A stretch of 64,000 bases of DNA from Arthonia radiata. Its lineage: Eukaryota; Ascomycota; Arthoniomycetes; Arthoniales; Arthoniaceae. Numbering within the stretch: position 1 is the first letter of the stretch; each line of letters starts with the position of its first letter. The stretch is taken from positions 1,120,206 to 1,184,205 of the forward strand of contig PSQN01000007.1 in NCBI GenBank assembly GCA_002989075.1, in the 5' to 3' direction. The notes under the pieces were generated by a model. That model had not been told where the DNA came from. It saw only the letters and a program-made list of their open reading frames with translations, and made no database searches. This document shows, one piece after another, positions 21,503-32,374 of the stretch. The translations under genes were made by a program, and so were the position numbers.

Positions 21503-22668
21503 TACAGTATACGAATGCGCCGTTTGCTGTGCGCTGAGACTTTACGCGAGAAAGTCCAGCAGAATGGCACGTCGACGAAGTTGGCTTCTTGCCTGATCAA
21601 CAACCTAGCATGTGCTTGCAAGATGCAAACTGAGAGCCTCGCCTAAGAATCACGATGCCTACGCTGAAGACCTGGAGCAGTTTGTTAAGCAGAGGGCGAG
21701 CGCTGGGCTTCGCATGCTTGCGTCGTAGCTAAGCGGTAAAGACCTGGCTTATGCGAACAGAGGGTCCTGAAGACGCTGTGTGCCCAGGCACGATGAAGAG
21801 TCAGCTAACGCGGCGCTAACGGCGACACTGGTAAAGCTGCGGTGCAGTGTCTTGCGAGACTGCTTCCTGTAGACAGCAAGAAGAGTAGCATGGGGCACGC
21901 CGCTGGGGGAGCATAGTTGGATATAATACTGTTCCTCGACCTGCTGGAGGAGGCTGCGACTGTGGTTTGGAGGTGATAAGTGATAAGGTATATGGCTTTT
22001 ATCACATTCCGACTAACATGGTAGGAAGGTAGGTACAGGAGGATGAGACGGAAGATATGAGTGCGTTCATCACGTGATCCCAATATATGCCTATTCAGGC
22101 AATTCTCCACCAGGCATCCCGTGTCTTGGCATGGCCATCTGGACTGGGCGATCCTGCACACAACAATAAGGCTGAAGCTTGGTGAGACGGATAAGCCTAA
22201 CGACCAGTCAGCTTGGTAGGGTAAATCATGCACATGATATGCGGTTTGCGCGAGTTGGGTTTCAACGTATCTGAGTGAGATGCTTGCCTGATTTTAAGCC
22301 TCATTTGGAATACGTAGCTACTCAGCATAACAAAACTAAGGCTTTTCAGATCTGATAGCTCATTGGCTCATTGGGCAGCAAAGCTGTAGACGGCGCCGAA
22401 GCTTGTGCAAGCTCACCGAACCGGCGTCCGCAGGAATTTTGATTGTGCTTTTCATGATCGGCTGTGAACGCAGCACTATTTTTCAGCTCGCCCTCGCACC
22501 TTGATAAAGTGTAGAGCACAATCCATAGATGACCTCAGCCTAGAAAGACACCAGATCTTAGAAAAAAAGCTCCAAGCCTTTCCTGCGGCGAGTGCATAGA
22601 GAAAGTACCACAGAGCTACGTTGCCGATCCTCGAGTCGAAGGGTCTAGCTGCATGAGACCTGGTGCAA
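21503..22668. other. Intergenic region after the SDR gene
   Basis: About 1.17 kb without a supported gene. The longest frame (142 codons, minus strand, 21,805-22,233) has no recognisable motif and no ATG-led extension. A short D-arm-like string near 21,727 is not a tRNA. Confidence 0.4.
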
Positions 22669-23585
22669 ATGTTGCTCAAAGAAGGACAAGAGACGCTGGC
22701 TTCTGGGTCGATATCACCGTTAGCACTTACACCGCAGCAGAAGTGGCACTTCACGCTCGCGTATGTAACAGAAGATGATATACCAGAATTGCTAGAGATC
22801 ACAACAAAGGCTTTCCAGGATGATGCAATGACGAATGGCTGCTTTGAGATGGATGCCGACCCAGCGATTAGGGGAGAACAAGAGCGAACCTGGAGAGTAA
22901 GTAACTTATGCCTCCTCGCAATTATCTGCTGATGCCAGCGGGACTGACGCAGTCTACCGATTCAACAGGAAGAGAGGTGGCGCAAAATGCTGAGACATCC
23001 TGACAGCGGCCAGTGGTGCCTCAAAGTCGTAGCAAAAAATAGCGTGGCAGATGTCAAGCAAGAATCACGCCGTCAGGTCGTCGATGAGACATTTTGCAGA
23101 CAGAAATCAAACAGCGATGAGCGCATCGTTGGATATGCCACATGGTTCGACAATAGGGCAGAATCTTCTAATGCTCCTGCTAAGAATGATACGACGGACC
23201 CGGTGGTCCAGGAGCCAGACTGTCTGGACCACGAGGCGTACGATGCCGTTTGTAAGGCTATCTCGAAGGCCACAAGGCGAGTCTTGCAAGGTCGCAAAGA
23301 TGTTTGGTGTGAGTGTCGCTCTGTTCTATGCTTTACGGTATGCTGATATCATTAGACTTGGAAAGTCTTGCTGTACATCCAGACTTTCAACGTCAGGGGG
23401 TGGGCACCAAGCTGATGCGATGGGGCGTTGAAAGAGCAAACGTGACTGGGTGTGCGGTGTTCACTGAGGCATCGAGAGCAGGCAGGCGCTTGTACCGCAA
23501 ATTTTGGCTGGAGCGGATGAAGAAAATTCGTTTCAAGAGTGGAGGTTTTCGCATAGCTATGTTGAGGCAGCCGATCGAATGGTGA
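22669..23585 (+). CDS. GNAT-family N-acetyltransferase
   Basis: Three exons (22669-22896, 22969-23308, 23356-23585) encode 265 residues. The second splice joins KDVW to YLESLAVHPDFQRQGVGTKLM, restoring the acetyl-CoA pyrophosphate-binding loop (Q-R-x-G-x-G type) in motif A. The N-terminal LAYVTEDDIPELLEITTKAF is the usual GNAT beginning. An acidic insert follows in the middle (about 135-185), as in many fungal members. It transfers an acetyl group from acetyl-CoA to an unknown amine. The first in-frame ATG is at 22,669; a GTG six bases upstream is not a eukaryotic start. Its neighbours give no clue to the substrate. Confidence 0.84.
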
Positions 23586-24611
23586 AGGAGAAGTATTACG
23601 AGACACGGCGGTGAGCCGGTCCTTTGGATGCGCGTCTTACCCGCTGGAAAGTTTTGCTAGAAGCGATTGAGGCATCAACTGCGATCATGTCCATGAGACC
23701 ACTGTTGTGATCGTACTAGTCTGTCTCGCACCGCGATAGTGTAACATGGCCTTAGTACCATCGAACGCGTCGAGTGAGGATCTTGTAAGCTGCTGGAGCG
23801 TTCAAGTGACGAAAGCCACGCATACCCATATGATACTATCATGAGTAAATGCAATTCCTGAATGAAAGTCACTCTGCTACTCATGAACAGCTTGACCTAG
23901 GTCGCAGTTGCAGTGGCAGAGGATTAAACCACATTACCGGAAAGACTCGGCACGATGAAAGCGATAAGTCTTGGCAAAGGCGCTGCTTAGTCAGCTAGCG
24001 CGTTTCGTACCAAAGGTGCCAAGACTCAAATTGGGATCCTGCCACCCCCGTGCCCTCGTGTACAACGCTTCCCCTCCTTACCTGTCCATGGCAAGTGCAT
24101 CAACTCGTTGCGGTCGATACAAGTCATGGCTTTACGTGGTTCATGCTTGTACATGCTGAATAGCTACAACCACTGTTTGGCATAGAGGCGCTTAATCTGA
24201 AACGCGGACACAGTGGCTGCACAACAAACGCCGACGATAGCCAACCGTTGCGACGCGTCTGTCTTGCTCTGAGAGAGAACACTTGCGCCGTTAGATTACC
24301 TGAAGCCAGCAGAAGTGATGTGGTTTTCTTTAGCAAAGTGAAGTCAGGTTTTCAATAAGCCCACCTCTGAATAGTGGACCCCTCATTCATCTGATCTTCT
24401 GCAGCTTCAACTTTCTTCGCATTGTTCGTGCTTCAACCATGCTCTGTGCCGGTCACTCTCGTTTTCCCACCACCATTCTCTTCATTGCTTAGGCAGCGCC
24501 CAAGCATCTTCACTCACTAAACATTTCGCTTCATTCGCTACTTTGATTCTCACAGCGAGCAGGCCAGTGCTATTCACATTCGTTCAGAAAGTATCCAGCA
24601 CAATCGTCAAT
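23586..24611. other. Intergenic region, with pyrimidine-rich leader before 24,612
   Basis: About 1 kb without a supported gene. The final 230 bp (24,380-24,611) are rich in C and T and look like the promoter and leader of the next gene. Small frames upstream show no conserved features. Confidence 0.4.
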
Positions 24612-25352
24612 ATGTGGATCCCAACGCAATATGTCATTCTCCTCGTCACGATCTTGCTCCTGGAGTCGGCGGCTCTCTTCGCCTATACCTTGATCGGCCT
24701 CATCAAACAGAACCCTCTGCCATGGCTCATCCCACCGCAGCAAGACTACTCTACCTGTCAATACAGCCGTCAGGGAAACAGTCCAATCGTTCGGGGCGGC
24801 TTGCAACCCCAAGGCATGAGTGTAGGCATGACTGAGCTCGATCCAGCACAGGGCGTCGTTGCCATTGTCACATCTACTAGTGTTGTGTCAGTCACAAGCT
24901 TGATCTCCCAGACATCAGCTCCTACTCAAGTTGGAACATCGGCGACTGTCGCAGCTCCACAGTCTCAGGGATCTGCTGTCAACTCAAACATCCTGGGCAT
25001 CATTGGAACGGCAGCAAGTGCGGGTCAGTCAACAGTCACAGCTGGTCCCAGTAGTATTGCCTCAAGCGCTTCGTCCTCCATCGCCATATCACAGACTTCT
25101 ACCACGACCTCGACTCCTGCATCCAACACCGATTCATCTAAAACAGAAGGCTCGACGACTGCAGGACCATCAGTGAGCGGCTCAAGCGCTGATGGCAAGC
25201 CAAAAGAGTCGAGCGCCTCATCAGGCTCGTCGGTCCAAACAAGGAACATTGTCACAGGCGTCACTACATCGACGACGGTTGTGCCAGCCTCCATACCCCC
25301 GCGATCGACCAGCACCACCGTGGTTGTCGTCCCTCCACCAGCACACTCATAG
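24612..25352 (+). CDS. Ser/Thr-rich protein with N-terminal signal anchor, function unknown
   Basis: A single exon encodes 246 residues. A hydrophobic segment (about residues 7-31, YVILLVTILLLESAALFAYT) acts as signal anchor or uncleaved signal. Next comes a short charged region with one Cys (DYSTCQYSRQG), then about 170 residues made almost wholly of Ser, Thr, Ala, Gly and Val, a typical substrate for O-mannosylation. The C-terminus is Pro/Val-rich (VVVVPPPAHS) and lacks a clear GPI signal. I recognise no family. It may be a wall- or membrane-attached stalk protein. The codon at 24,612 is the first in-frame ATG. Confidence 0.6.
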   Translation: MWIPTQYVILLVTILLLESAALFAYTLIGLIKQNPLPWLIPPQQDYSTCQYSRQGNSPIVRGGLQPQGMSVGMTELDPAQGVVAIVTSTSVVSVTSLISQTSAPTQVGTSATVAAPQSQGSAVNSNILGIIGTAASAGQSTVTAGPSSIASSASSSIAISQTSTTTSTPASNTDSSKTEGSTTAGPSVSGSSADGKPKESSASSGSSVQTRNIVTGVTTSTTVVPASIPPRSTSTTVVVVPPPAHS

Positions 25353-25647
25353 AATGGCCATGCACAGTGTGACCGACTTGAGAAGACCATCAAGGGGCAC
25401 TAGGAGCATGTGAAAGGGAGTTGGATACCGCTTTTACGACGTCCATGAATGCTCATGAAGCCTATAGCATAGTGTAAAATAGAAGCAAAAGTGCTTTCCA
25501 ACATTTGAACGCACACAATCCATTTCCCATGAAACGTCGTGTCCTGTATTATGTCCATCAAGTCCAATCGCCTAATGCAGTTTAGTGCTTTCGCCGCTGG
25601 CTCTTGGTCCTTCGCCGCTCCAGTACCATCTTGCTTTTGAACACACA

Positions 25648-26599
25648 ATGAATGCAGGCAAGCGCTTTCAATCACGCGGACTGATCGATGCGCTTGGTCA
25701 CAGATGGGTCTGTCCATCATGCTTGCGACAGACACCGCTGAAAGACGCGGCGCATCTGACCTGGCGTCGTCAAATACAAACGAATGCCAGCAGACGGCAA
25801 TATGCCGACCCGATGGCTCATATAAGAGCCGGACAGAGTCATAGCAATATGACCGCGATGTAGGTATGGGAGCCTTTCGACTCGCCACCAAATTTGCATC
25901 TGAACCAGTTCATTAGGTACTATAGCATGAGTGCAATTATTGGCACAGTCGCGCTTTCGTATGGTTCCGTGCCGATGTACAAGATGGTGCGTTTACCAAA
26001 TGAACCTTTCGCACGCAGCAGCAGCGTGGCTAACTGGTAATACAGATCTGCCAGCAAACAGGCTGGGGAGGTCAGCCCATTCGCTCCTCCGGCCATGGCT
26101 CCGTCGATTCCGATCCTGCTAGTCGTCTTACACCCGTCACCGATGCGCCTCGACTACGGATCACATTCTCGGGCAACACATCTGATATCCTTCCTTGGAG
26201 GTTCGTGCCGCAGCAGAGAGAAGTAAGAGTCCTGCCTGGAGAAACAGCATTGGCGTTTTACACTGCGACGAACAAGTCAGAAGCGGACATAATAGGCGTG
26301 GCGACGTACAGCGTCAGCCCGGGGCAAGTAGCGCCATACTTCAGCAAGATACAATGCTTCTGCTTTGAGGAACAACGGCTGAATGCAGGTGAGACTGTGG
26401 ACATGCCGGTCTTCTTCTACATCGACCCTGAGTTCATCAATGATCCGAACATGAGGAACATTGAGACTATCACGCTCAATTACACTTTCTTTAGTAAGTT
26501 CAGGCCAGCGTCTTTGAAGTGCTGCCGGTGCTAATGTGAGGTTTTGTAGAGGCAAAGTACGACCAGAATGGTGTTCTCTCCGCGGTACCAGGAGCGTGA
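25648..26599 (+). CDS. COX11: Cytochrome c oxidase copper chaperone COX11 (CtaG family)
   Basis: Four exons (25648-25859, 25917-25986, 26046-26493, 26550-26599) encode 259 residues. The N-terminus is Arg/Gln/Ser-rich and fits a mitochondrial targeting peptide. A single membrane segment (SAIIGTVALSYGSVPMYKM) is followed by the CtaG domain. The copper-binding CFCFEEQ motif is near residue 198 and is followed by VDMPVFFYIDPEF and ITLNYTFFKAKYDQNG. COX11 sits in the inner membrane with its domain in the intermembrane space and delivers copper to the CuB site of COX1. All three introns are needed to keep the frame, and each joins conserved residues. An unspliced first exon would stop at the TAG at 25,861. 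Confidence 0.94.
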
Positions 26600-27254
26600 A
26601 GATCGCGTTGCGCGAATTCTCCAACACATCGAGCCAGAAGTATGACTGGAGTGGCATTGTACATATATCGATAGCCATACAAAGAATTGAAGTAGCTGCT
26701 CGCTGCCGATTCGAAGGCGGTCAACCCATCTCTGCGCTGATCATTATCTCTGCAAGCAACAAGATTTTCTAACGCGTGAAGCCCTCAAACTGCGTGCTCC
26801 ACCGACGCTTTTAGAATGTGTAGCATCATGCTTGAGCTACCATGCAATATTCACCCAGAAGCCCGCCTGCGACTTCCGTATCAAGCTCTCTTGGCAAGTT
26901 GCATTAGCGCGGTTTGCTGAGAGACTTGTTAAAACACCACTTCTGCTCCATTTCCCTCTCAAACTTCTTCCTGCACATCACTTCCTTCCAACTCTTGCTC
27001 GTAACTCATTCCAATGCTGAAACTCACTTGACAACGGCCTTTCAAGCTCCGCCGCTGACGGGACAAGTCCACAACAAGCATATATCAAATTTCCTGCCAG
27101 CAGTCAAATATCACATGACGACCGCATCAGATACTTTCAGCATTGAAGGTTTCCAACAACACAAGTGAAGCTCATCATAGCTCGCTCTCCAACGCGAGCA
27201 ACACTGTCAACTCCCAGCAATCACAATAACAACTCTTTATTCTCGTCAATCAAG
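26600..27254. other. Intergenic region between COX11 and the Stc1-domain gene
   Basis: About 650 bp. No gene is seen. The last 100 bp before 27,255 are A/C-rich and look like a leader. Confidence 0.4.
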
Positions 27255-28295
27255 ATGGTTCGCAATGCTACGTTCTTCGACCCCACCCGTGCTAGGTATG
27301 TTCTCGCGTGTTCAATTGGCTTTGAACTCGGCTCAAATATCAATGTAGGAACATGGCTGTCGGGGTCTCCGCTCCCGAAAAGACTAAATGCAGATACTGC
27401 AAGAAGGTCAAAGGTAGCAATCAGTTCTCTAATAAGCAACTGGGCGAGCTGTCGAAGAAGATCGGAGGCCGTGCCAACGACGGCCATCTGAAGAATGGGC
27501 TCATCGTCTGCAAAGGCTGCACTTCTGGCCAAAACACCGAAATGATGTGCATCCTGTGTGACGAGACGAAACCGCTGGAGGAATTCGCCAAGACTCACCG
27601 CCGGACGAGAGACGAAGCCGTAAGTTTGCCCTCCCCCACCAGAAGCATCAAAAGTTACTGATCCTGTCAAACTAGAAATGCAAGATCTGCATGGACAAGC
27701 GGATCAACCTCCAGCCGGATGAACCACTGCGAGAAGACTCCGAAGAGGATGATGCAGAAGACTCTGACGATAGCAACCCGTGGGCCGACGGGACTACGGA
27801 AGCAAGTGCTCAAAGAAACTGGTTCGAGCTTTGAATAATACTGACAGCGCTAGGATATGACTTCGTCCGTCAACGGCCGGAGTCTCGATGGTGGTGAACG
27901 CCAGACCACCACCTCCATGCAAACCAGTGAAGGAGGCGTCTGGGTGGCACAGAATCGTAGCTACGGCCCCGCCTCCATGGCATCTCACCCCACCACGTTC
28001 GACCCTAATGCGTACGGCGCCTCTCGCCGCACCAACACTACTTCGAACAGCAACTCTGGGCTTGGTGCAGCACGTGGATCACAGGCAACTGCACCGGTCA
28101 AGACATCGAAGGGTGGTTGGGCAAAGGTTCCGGTATGCCAGTACTGCCGTTCACATTACGAAAGCTTGCTGACGATGGACTCAGTCCTCATACAAATCTC
28201 CGATGCCCGAGGAACTTCCCAGCAGCAGCGACGAAGATGACAACTGGGGCAAACATCAACAGGAAGACGACGACAGTGATGATAGTGGGCCTTGA
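27255..28295 (+). CDS. Stc1-domain protein (LIM-like zinc protein)
   Basis: Five exons (27255-27295, 27349-27619, 27676-27801, 27854-28132, 28185-28295) encode 275 residues. The first 100 residues carry paired cysteines (CRYCKK, CKGC, CILCDE, CKICMDKR) with FSNKQLGEL and TKPLEEFAKTHRR, the pattern of the Stc1 domain. In fission yeast Stc1 links RNAi complex RITS to the CLRC methyltransferase during heterochromatin formation. Filamentous-fungal relatives are uncharacterised, so that role is not proven here. The rest is low complexity: an Asp/Glu-rich stretch, a Ser/Thr/Asn region with GGWAKVP, and an acidic tail. Intron 3 is GC-AG (GCAAGT...TAG). If it is not removed the protein ends at 27,835. 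The final exon closes the frame with PSSSDEDDNWGK. Confidence 0.8.
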
Positions 28296-29149
28296 AAGTT
28301 GCTATCATGGTGAAAGGCAACGCGCTAAGCTATTCAAGCTTGATAGCTGGGATGGTGAAAAGGTCTGCCTCCGCGTGAAGGCTGTAAAGGGCCACTTTCA
28401 CTCAATCATGACGATGGTTACAACAACATGTTGGAGTAGCGGTTTCATGATGTTGTTCAAGGTGAGGAGTGGCCTGTCGCTGACGGTGGCACGGACATGA
28501 AGTCAAGGTTTGGCCCCTGGAATCCACTGTCAGTGCAACGGCTACTCTTCCCGCATAACCCGCAGCCGCCGCTACATATCGACGATGTCAAAAGTCGTAG
28601 CTCCTTTTCTGAGCGCGCAACGAACAGCATGTAGATAGAGTCCAGAGCGGAATGAATCATGACTACCACCAGCGGATGGCCGTATCAGTGCCCCGTTGAC
28701 CGAAGGAGTTCCGCTCTTGACCGCACCGCAAGTTGGTGCTCGATCGACAAATCAGATGGGAGGACGCCAACGTCATCGATGCCTGCTCAGGAGCTAGCCA
28801 ATCAGAATAGGGCTGACTTCTGGCCTGGGCAGTTCTTGCGTCCGCATCCTCTGCCGTGTCAGTGCGTTTCTTCTTTACTTCGTCTCGTCCCGACCAGCAG
28901 AGCCTCTTGTCATCTTCTCGAACAGCTCCACTCCCAGTTACGAACATATCAGACGCCAGCGCGGCATCAACGGGGACAATCGCGGACAGCGTCGCCAAGG
29001 TGCGTCTGCTCCACGAGTTTGTGCGCTCTCAAGCGCACGGATACCCTCGCCGCTGAGGCCACCCAGCCTCGCCCCGATACCCGACTGCGTTAACCAGCGA
29101 CACCTGGCGCATCTCCACCCAAACGAGTCCACGCTCAAAAGCGTCAACG
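28296..29149. other. Intergenic region upstream of the DUF7514-like gene
   Basis: About 850 bp. Overlapping frames of 110-145 codons exist on both strands (28,659-29,093) but their composition is Arg/Ser/Cys-rich in a way typical of out-of-frame GC-rich DNA. I call no gene. It should hold the promoter of the next gene. Confidence 0.4.
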
Positions 29150-31189
29150 ATGCAGCCCTCAAGCCCTCTAAAACATGCCACCGTATCCTCTGAGACTTCA
29201 TCTCCTTCGCCCACAGCTTCCTCCATGCAGGGTTCCGGGCAAGCTTCCCAGTTGTACCAGACCGCGTCCAATGTCTCGGACAGCTCCTATCAGGCGCAGC
29301 CTCTCAAGGAAGCTGTTAGCATGGCCTTCGATACATCGAACGCTGCGCAACAATTTTCTCCAGACCTCGTCGCACAGATCACACAACAAGTCATGAACAA
29401 CCTGCGCCTGAATGGAATGCAATCTTCTCCCAGAGTTCCACAAAAGCCAGCATCCGCTGCAGCACCCTCTATGAGCGAGTCCACACCATCAATACCTCCG
29501 CGCGACGTTTATACCCCACCTTCGCCCAATCGTGACGAGCTCTCGCACGTGGCATCAAACAACACATCACTAACAGAGCATCAAGCAAACGGCGCGGGGG
29601 CTAGGATGAGTGCTTCCACTAGGCCCATTGAGCGGACTTCCGTTCCGAGGGGAGACGATGCCTCGTCCACGGCTTCGCAAGGAACACGTAGCCCGCCGAC
29701 GGGTGATCCGACAACGCTGGAAAAGATATGGCAACCAATGTTTGGCGACGACGGCAAGCCTTTGCCAAGACTGGGTCAATTGCTGAGAGGTGTAGCTCTC
29801 CACATCGTAAGTACATATTGTGTGTCAGTGTCTGATTTGTCTCTAACCCTGGCGACCGCAGATCGAGGACTTTGAACCGCGCAACAGCCTCGTCATTACC
29901 CCTCAGAAAATGCACAGATTCTACGAGGCTGTCCGAGTCACGGAGGAGGTCTATCCTTGGGCTGGTAAGCTACACGTGTTGAACCGATACTGGGACGTTG
30001 CTGACCGAGATTAGACATCTTTGGCGGCAAAATGACCAATGGAAACATCTCCCATCTGTACAGAGACCTCGAATGCCAACATCACTTCGTTCAGAGGCAA
30101 TATGACGAAAAGCCAAGCATACCAGCACTCACTCCGCTTGGCTTTCAAAGCTGGATGACGCACCTGGTGCAAGCTCATCCGGACGAAGAATTCATGCGAC
30201 TCGCCAAAGTAGCAATGGACATGCCTATCAGCAACGCCGATGATCGTAGAGAGCGCTTCCCAAAACAGCTTTCGAGACGACTCTTTCCGAAGCAGCCGAA
30301 CCGTCAGACGCGCGACATGTTCGAAGACGCTGTGCTAGCGGATCCTGCCATTGAGCTGCCACGACAAGGGAAGAACTCTTACTCGTCACAACCTGGTCAG
30401 CCAAACATCGAGCATCGGCCGTCGGTCAGTGCAGCTCCGCCACCTCGACCTGTGCAGCCTGAGGCTCAAATGCCCCCTCCGCCGCAACAACCATCCTATC
30501 TAAGCGCCAGCTTCGAGAGGGAACGAAAGCCTTACTCTGCACCATCATCCGACTTTGCAGTCGAGGATGGACCTCCAGTCATGCCTCAAGTGCCTCAACA
30601 AGGTGGACCACCTCCACAAGGTGGGCCGCCTCCTGCCTCCATAGAACGCGACCGAAAACCCTATTTTGCACAGCCTGGCGGTGGTAAGGTCTATGAGAGC
30701 GATGATGGAATGAGCAAGTCGAGCAGCAGAGTCCGTCGATCAAACACCTTATCTGGAAGAGGTCCACCTGGTGACTGCGAGAACAAGGAGCGATCGCGAA
30801 CGAGGCGGCAGCGCAGCGGATCCCAAAGCGGTCCCCATCCTGGCTTCTTACACCCTCGAAGAATGCGCAGTCCTTCAGTCACTGCGCAGTCAAATCCGTA
30901 CACGAGATCAGAAGAGGGCATGCCTCCATCATCGTTCCCAAGCACAGGGAGTCGCCCCTCGAACATATACGACGACAGCGACACGGAGATGGACAGGCCC
31001 TTCCTTCGAGAGTCGCGTGAGGATCGCTCGAGACGGAGAAGGACTGTCGATATGCACGCCAGCTATCCTACACAGCCGAAACAAATCTTCGACCCCAATC
31101 AGTACCAACGGCAGACGGTTGATCCGACTAACGGGTATGGACCGCCACCGAATAGCTATCCTTACCAGCCACCTCCTCCGCGCTATTGA
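29150..31189 (+). CDS. Fungal-specific protein with DUF7514-like central domain
   Basis: Three exons (29150-29806, 29862-29964, 30015-31189) encode 644 residues. The first 200 residues are Ser/Pro/Gln-rich and probably disordered. A conserved-looking folded part follows (about 200-340): LEKIWQPMFGDDGKPLPRLGQLLRG, IEDFEPRNSLVITPQKMHRFYE, and a block with HLYRDLECQHHFVQ and LGFQSWMTHLVQ. I believe this is the domain catalogued as DUF7514, from memory and not by search. The C-terminal 300 residues contain Pro-rich runs (PPPPRPVQP, PPPPQQP), two copies of an ERxRKPYxA motif (about 495-545), and many Arg/Ser pairs. Function is unknown; the make-up suggests a scaffold or nuclear adaptor. Confidence 0.78.
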
Positions 31190-31610
31190 TCCGGATCTAT
31201 CATTTGGGTACGTTCATGAACGGCAAAGTCTTGTATGACGACGTTTAACAGAGAAGTATGGTCTACGAGCGGGCCATTCCTGCGGATCAACACTTGAGGA
31301 CATTCAGAGGAAGAAACACAGCATCCATTTGGAAGGAGACATGCAATACTCACGACATCTTTCTCGCAGAATGCAAGAACTAGATGCTAAAATACAGTGG
31401 TCTGCAACGGGAGCAAGAGAAGAAGAATACAGCAACGAGCGTAATGAGTTCCGTTTGACGACGGCTTTGTATATCATGTACGAATTATCACGGTCTGTGT
31501 AGATCGAATTGTCTGACAGCTTCATATTTTGCTCATGTCCAACAGTCTGTTTCTGGTATACCCATGTTTTGAAGCATCCATTAATAGGCACGTACTCAGA
31601 TCGGTAGGAG
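31190..31610. other. Intergenic region after the DUF7514-like gene
   Basis: About 420 bp. It probably holds the 3' untranslated part of the gene to the left. No gene or clear structure is seen. Confidence 0.35.
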
Positions 31611-32146
31611 TCAAGCTAGGAGTGCTTGGCACGTCGTTGGTGCTGACCTTTTTCGCGAAGAGGTTGGCATTGGGATGTCTTTGGCGTGTACAAAGCAGTG
31701 TTGTGAGAAGTAATGTTTGGCGCATAGAGCTTCTGGTTCTATCAAGTTCGTAGCCTGAAACGATGATAACTGGGCAACGTCCGTGAGCGCTGTTTCACCA
31801 CCCCGTTCGTTTGTTCGATCAAACGCGCCTCCGCTCGTGTGTCCCGTGCGCGCGGCGTCATCGAGACCACTGCTCCCCTTCGCTTGCCCGCTTGCGGCCT
31901 TGGACTCTTCTTCTGCCTGTGCATGCTTGATTTGGGAAGCATATTTTGAGATCGCCTGTACTCTCACGCCACTGTCTTGTTCGTAAAATTGCGGTGACTC
32001 TCCTGCGCTGTGCAACTGAACTCTACCTCTCACGGCGACCGCCCTACACGACCATCCCGCCCTCCCACTCTACCGCGCGTTTGGACAACTGGAGTGATTG
32101 GCAACGGCAATTATCTTGCTACTGACCGTCCAGCATTGCGAGACAT
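31611..32146 (-). CDS. Tentative small two-exon gene, unknown function
   Basis: Tentative exons are 32146-32127 (MSRNAGR, 20 nt) and 32007-31611, giving 138 residues. The long exon has a protein-like make-up: SGVRVQAISKYASQIKHAQAEEESK reads as an amphipathic helix, followed by a Gly/Ser/Asp-rich region. The first exon is speculative: its donor (GTCAGT) is weak and the 119-bp intron is long for this genome. No other ATG leads the frame. The part after about residue 100 is less convincing and a further intron may end it near 31,745. I recognise no family. It lies between two plus-strand genes, within 230 bp of the STE11 start. Confidence 0.33.
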
Positions 32147-32374
32147 TACAGTCGGGTGCCACTTTCTTCACAACCGCTTGACGGAGCAAAGAAAGTCAGG
32201 GCGTTCACACAAGGTGGAGCATCTTCGCTTCGTCCCAACCCACACTTTGAGGCTTTACAGACCGGAGAAATCTTTTGCAAGTCGGGCGATAACAGAGTGG
32301 CTGCTATGAGGGTGTGAGTAGGGCCAACACAGCTCGCGCACGTTGTCGCCTCGCCGACCGCTACTTCACAAAGC

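Noticed and set aside
21720-21800. tRNA-like D-arm string GTAGCTAAGCGGTAAAGAC
   Set aside because: There is no GGTTCRA T-loop and the ends do not pair as an acceptor stem.
12666-25352. Dehydrogenase, SDR, GNAT and LPMO as a secondary-metabolite cluster
   Set aside because: There is no backbone enzyme (PKS, NRPS, terpene synthase), housekeeping genes LSM1 and MHF1 are interspersed, and no pathway transporter or regulator is near.
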